Origin: Bombus terrestris
Taxonomy: Eukaryota; Arthropoda; Insecta; Hymenoptera; Apidae
Length of the DNA: 64,000 nucleotides
Assembly (NCBI RefSeq): GCF_910591885.1
Contig: NC_063271.1
Coordinates: 7,743,001 to 7,807,000 of the forward strand
Direction of reading: 5' to 3'
Shown: piece by piece, positions 62,039-64,000 of the stretch
How the letters are laid out: the number at the start of each line of letters is the position of its first letter
Numbering within the stretch: position 1 is the first letter of the stretch
Made by a program: the position numbers and the translations under genes
Notes under the pieces: model-generated
Told to the model about the DNA's origin: nothing
What the model saw: only the letters and a program-made list of their open reading frames with translations
Databases searched by the model: none

Positions 62039-62942
62039 GTGAGTCGCATGCATTTTTGTTCCTCCGGTCACCCAATCATGTCGTAGGATGAAAGGTCCGA
62101 ATCGGCATGGGTGACTGGTTGTATTACGTAGAATTTTTTGCGAGCATAGTGACCGCGGGTATTTTTTATACCCGTGAGTAGTAACAGCCTTTTTAAAATT
62201 TATTAGTTTAGGATAGGTCTTCTTGCACATCGCGATTATAATAATTAGTTTTTTAATAGTTAGGCTTAACATATACACTTGAGAATATATTCGTGTTATT
62301 CATAAATATGCATGTTAATATTCCGTATGAATATTTGCAAGTGGCAAATATCTACACGAATATACCTATATGACATAAATATATTTGATTTTAAGCAATG
62401 AATTGATCGTGACAATATTAAGTCACGTTAATTTATTCATTCACGTATATTAATTCACGTATCTTAATTCACGTATAATTCACGTTAGTTTCACTTCGGC
62501 TAGAATTTAAAATATGAGTAAAAATTCATTTCTCCCGTACAAGAATGTGTGAAATTTTACGTGCAAGAAGACACTTCGCGACAGGTAGATTTTTTAATCA
62601 AAGCAATAATTTTGAACACAGCTTCTGCATTTTCGAGTATGTGCTTTGATAAAGAGATCGCCTGAGATTATTTCTTTCTTAGTAATATATTTAGAGTCAA
62701 TTATTCCATTTGATCGAGTCTCAGTCTTTTTCAATTAACGCTATCTTTTTTGCAATATTAAAATTTTGTTCTGATTTATTAAATTGATAAAGTAGAGTTA
62801 CTTAGTTACTATTAAATTAATAAAATAGATTTAATCAGATACAAAGTAGTAAAATATAAAATCAAAGAACGTTAGTCCGTTAAATAAAAATTACACAAAC
62901 TAATCATCTTTTTAGATCAGGATTTTCAGGTTTAACCCTTTC

Positions 62943-63011
62943 CGTGCCCATTGTCAGGATCTCATTCACGTGCCCAGGTGCTACTTGAATGGGAGAAAGA
63001 CATTGGGCACG
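62943..63011. ncRNA. Precursor-microRNA-like hairpin (copy 2)
   Basis: Same 69-nt stem-loop as at 46,679-46,747 in the same intron. Because the copies are identical, it says nothing on conservation of the fold. Confidence 0.33.
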
Positions 63012-63324
63012 ATGGTCTAGAATTAAGTAATGTAATAATTTCTCAGCGACTGACGATGTGTTAGTGTATCGTGCACGACGTATTTTCCACATTATGTGTG
63101 TGTGTTGTTAGGCCGTGGAATTGCGTCGCTTTTTCTCATTCGTTAAAACTTCAAATATTAAAAATGTCGAGACATATATCGATTCAATTTACGTCTCGAT
63201 ACAATCACAATTTGTGATAATATCATCCACGCGATTAAGTGTAACCACGCTTTTTATATTGCCATAAATTACAATTATAATTCCAAGTTTACTTACATTT
63301 ATTTTAACGATATCATTTCCTCAG

Positions 63325-63386
63325 ACGTGTTTTATCACGTCTTACGCAATGGTCACTAGCCTTCGTCAGTCGATTTCAGGAAAAAG
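63325..63386 (+). CDS. Exon c (copy 2)
   Basis: Identical to 47,061-47,122, with the same acceptor and GTAAGT donor (phase 2 in, 1 out). Confidence 0.45.
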
Positions 63387-63948
63387 GTAAGTACCTTAGA
63401 GTGTGCATGTTGTATTAAGCTCGGGTGTCGGAGGCGTCCCGGGACGTCCTCTCTAGTGTAGGACCTTTGCGCCCGGGTGGTATGTGTGAGAACCGTGGAG
63501 TGAGTGTGTTGGTGTGCATGTTTTGCCATTTTTTAAATATAGCGTTAGGTAGGATAGGTAGTATACTTTCTGGTATGTCTGTTAATTATAAGTAGGTAGG
63601 GCCGGGCAGGTTGGCACAGTCTCTAGTCGGGTAGGCGCGTTTTCGTGTGACCAACCTGTTTCTGGAAATCTAATTTGAAAAATCGACGGTGAAACTGGCA
63701 CGAGTAGAGCATGCACTCGTCTCTGGTTTTGCCTTTCGATTTTTCGAATTTCGCGGTCGCGGTCGCGAATGGTCTCGAAACGAACGTTTATTGCTCGAGC
63801 ACGCACATGCGAGTGAGCAACGATCACTGTTGTGATCGTTGGTCAGTCCATATGCACTTCCATCAGCTTCCGCGGTTTATATTTTTATTTTATAAGTTTT
63901 TTTTTTTGTTTGCGATTTAGAAGTCTCGAGCTTAGATTTAAGTTTCAG

Positions 63949-64000
63949 CGGGCATTGCGCCCGAAGAAAGAAGAGGCTATATGCTGAAGAGGCCCGGCAA
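63949..64000 (+). CDS. Exon d, partial (copy 2, cut by window end)
   Basis: The first 52 nt of the terminal exon, identical to 47,685-47,736. The hydrophobic segment, the microsatellite and the stop codon would lie beyond the window. Confidence 0.4.

Larger units (their letters stand above)
60529..64000. repeat. Duplicated segment, copy 2 (cut by window end)
   Basis: Copy of 44,262-47,736, with 13 C instead of 16 in the C run at 61,208-61,220. All exons and the intronic hairpin recur at plus 16,264. The copy continues past the window, so the right end of the duplication is unknown. Confidence 0.93.

Overview
The window looks like nuclear DNA of an insect, most likely an aculeate hymenopteran such as a bee. 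Long AT-rich stretches carry GC-richer islands that keep many CpG dinucleotides, there are no operons or bacterial-type genes, and GT-AG intron signals are present. The lineage call is inference from composition; no recognised gene confirms it.

Layout. About 1-42,575 is mostly non-coding. I see no convincing long gene; the longest open frame there is 177 codons in a GC-rich island. It holds a solo LTR with a 4-bp target duplication (360-707), a possible second LTR (about 36,559-37,107), fragments of old repeats, several microsatellites, a decayed 230-bp tandem duplication, and a few exon candidates. The most interesting of these is a 64-nt minus-strand exon (29,964-30,027) that begins with a 5' splice-site sequence, as recursive (ratchet) splice sites do. 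An AT-rich satellite of 108-bp units, each built from five ~22-bp monomers, fills 42,576-43,445.

From 43,504 on the region is dominated by a composite minisatellite. A 10-bp unit (TKGGACACCG) is repeated about 62 times in array A (43,638-44,262). In array B (50,157-60,529) it is repeated for about 10 kb, interrupted about 58 times by a 59-bp inverted-repeat cassette that can fold into a ~20-bp stem. Each array starts with a diverged founder-like cassette, preceded by a palindrome of 56 bp (A) or about 115-125 bp (B). Because the unit is 10 bp and has no stop codon, nearly every frame on both strands stays open, which gives many long false ORFs (up to 725 codons).

The unique DNA after array A (44,262-47,736) recurs after array B (60,529-64,000, cut by the window end). 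It looks identical apart from a C run of 16 versus 13. This is a tandem duplication with a 16.26-16.27 kb offset, best explained by unequal exchange between minisatellite arrays, or by an assembly error. Inside it I find four plus-strand exons (45,237-47,950) with strong splice sites and mutually compatible phases. They encode the last 167 residues of an unrecognised protein with a basic patch and a C-terminal hydrophobic segment, part of it poly-valine encoded by a (GTA)n microsatellite. Downstream, 47,947-48,760 holds eleven copies of a TTAGnGTTGCG motif and a cluster of short perfect hairpins, and may be a structured 3' UTR or a non-coding RNA.
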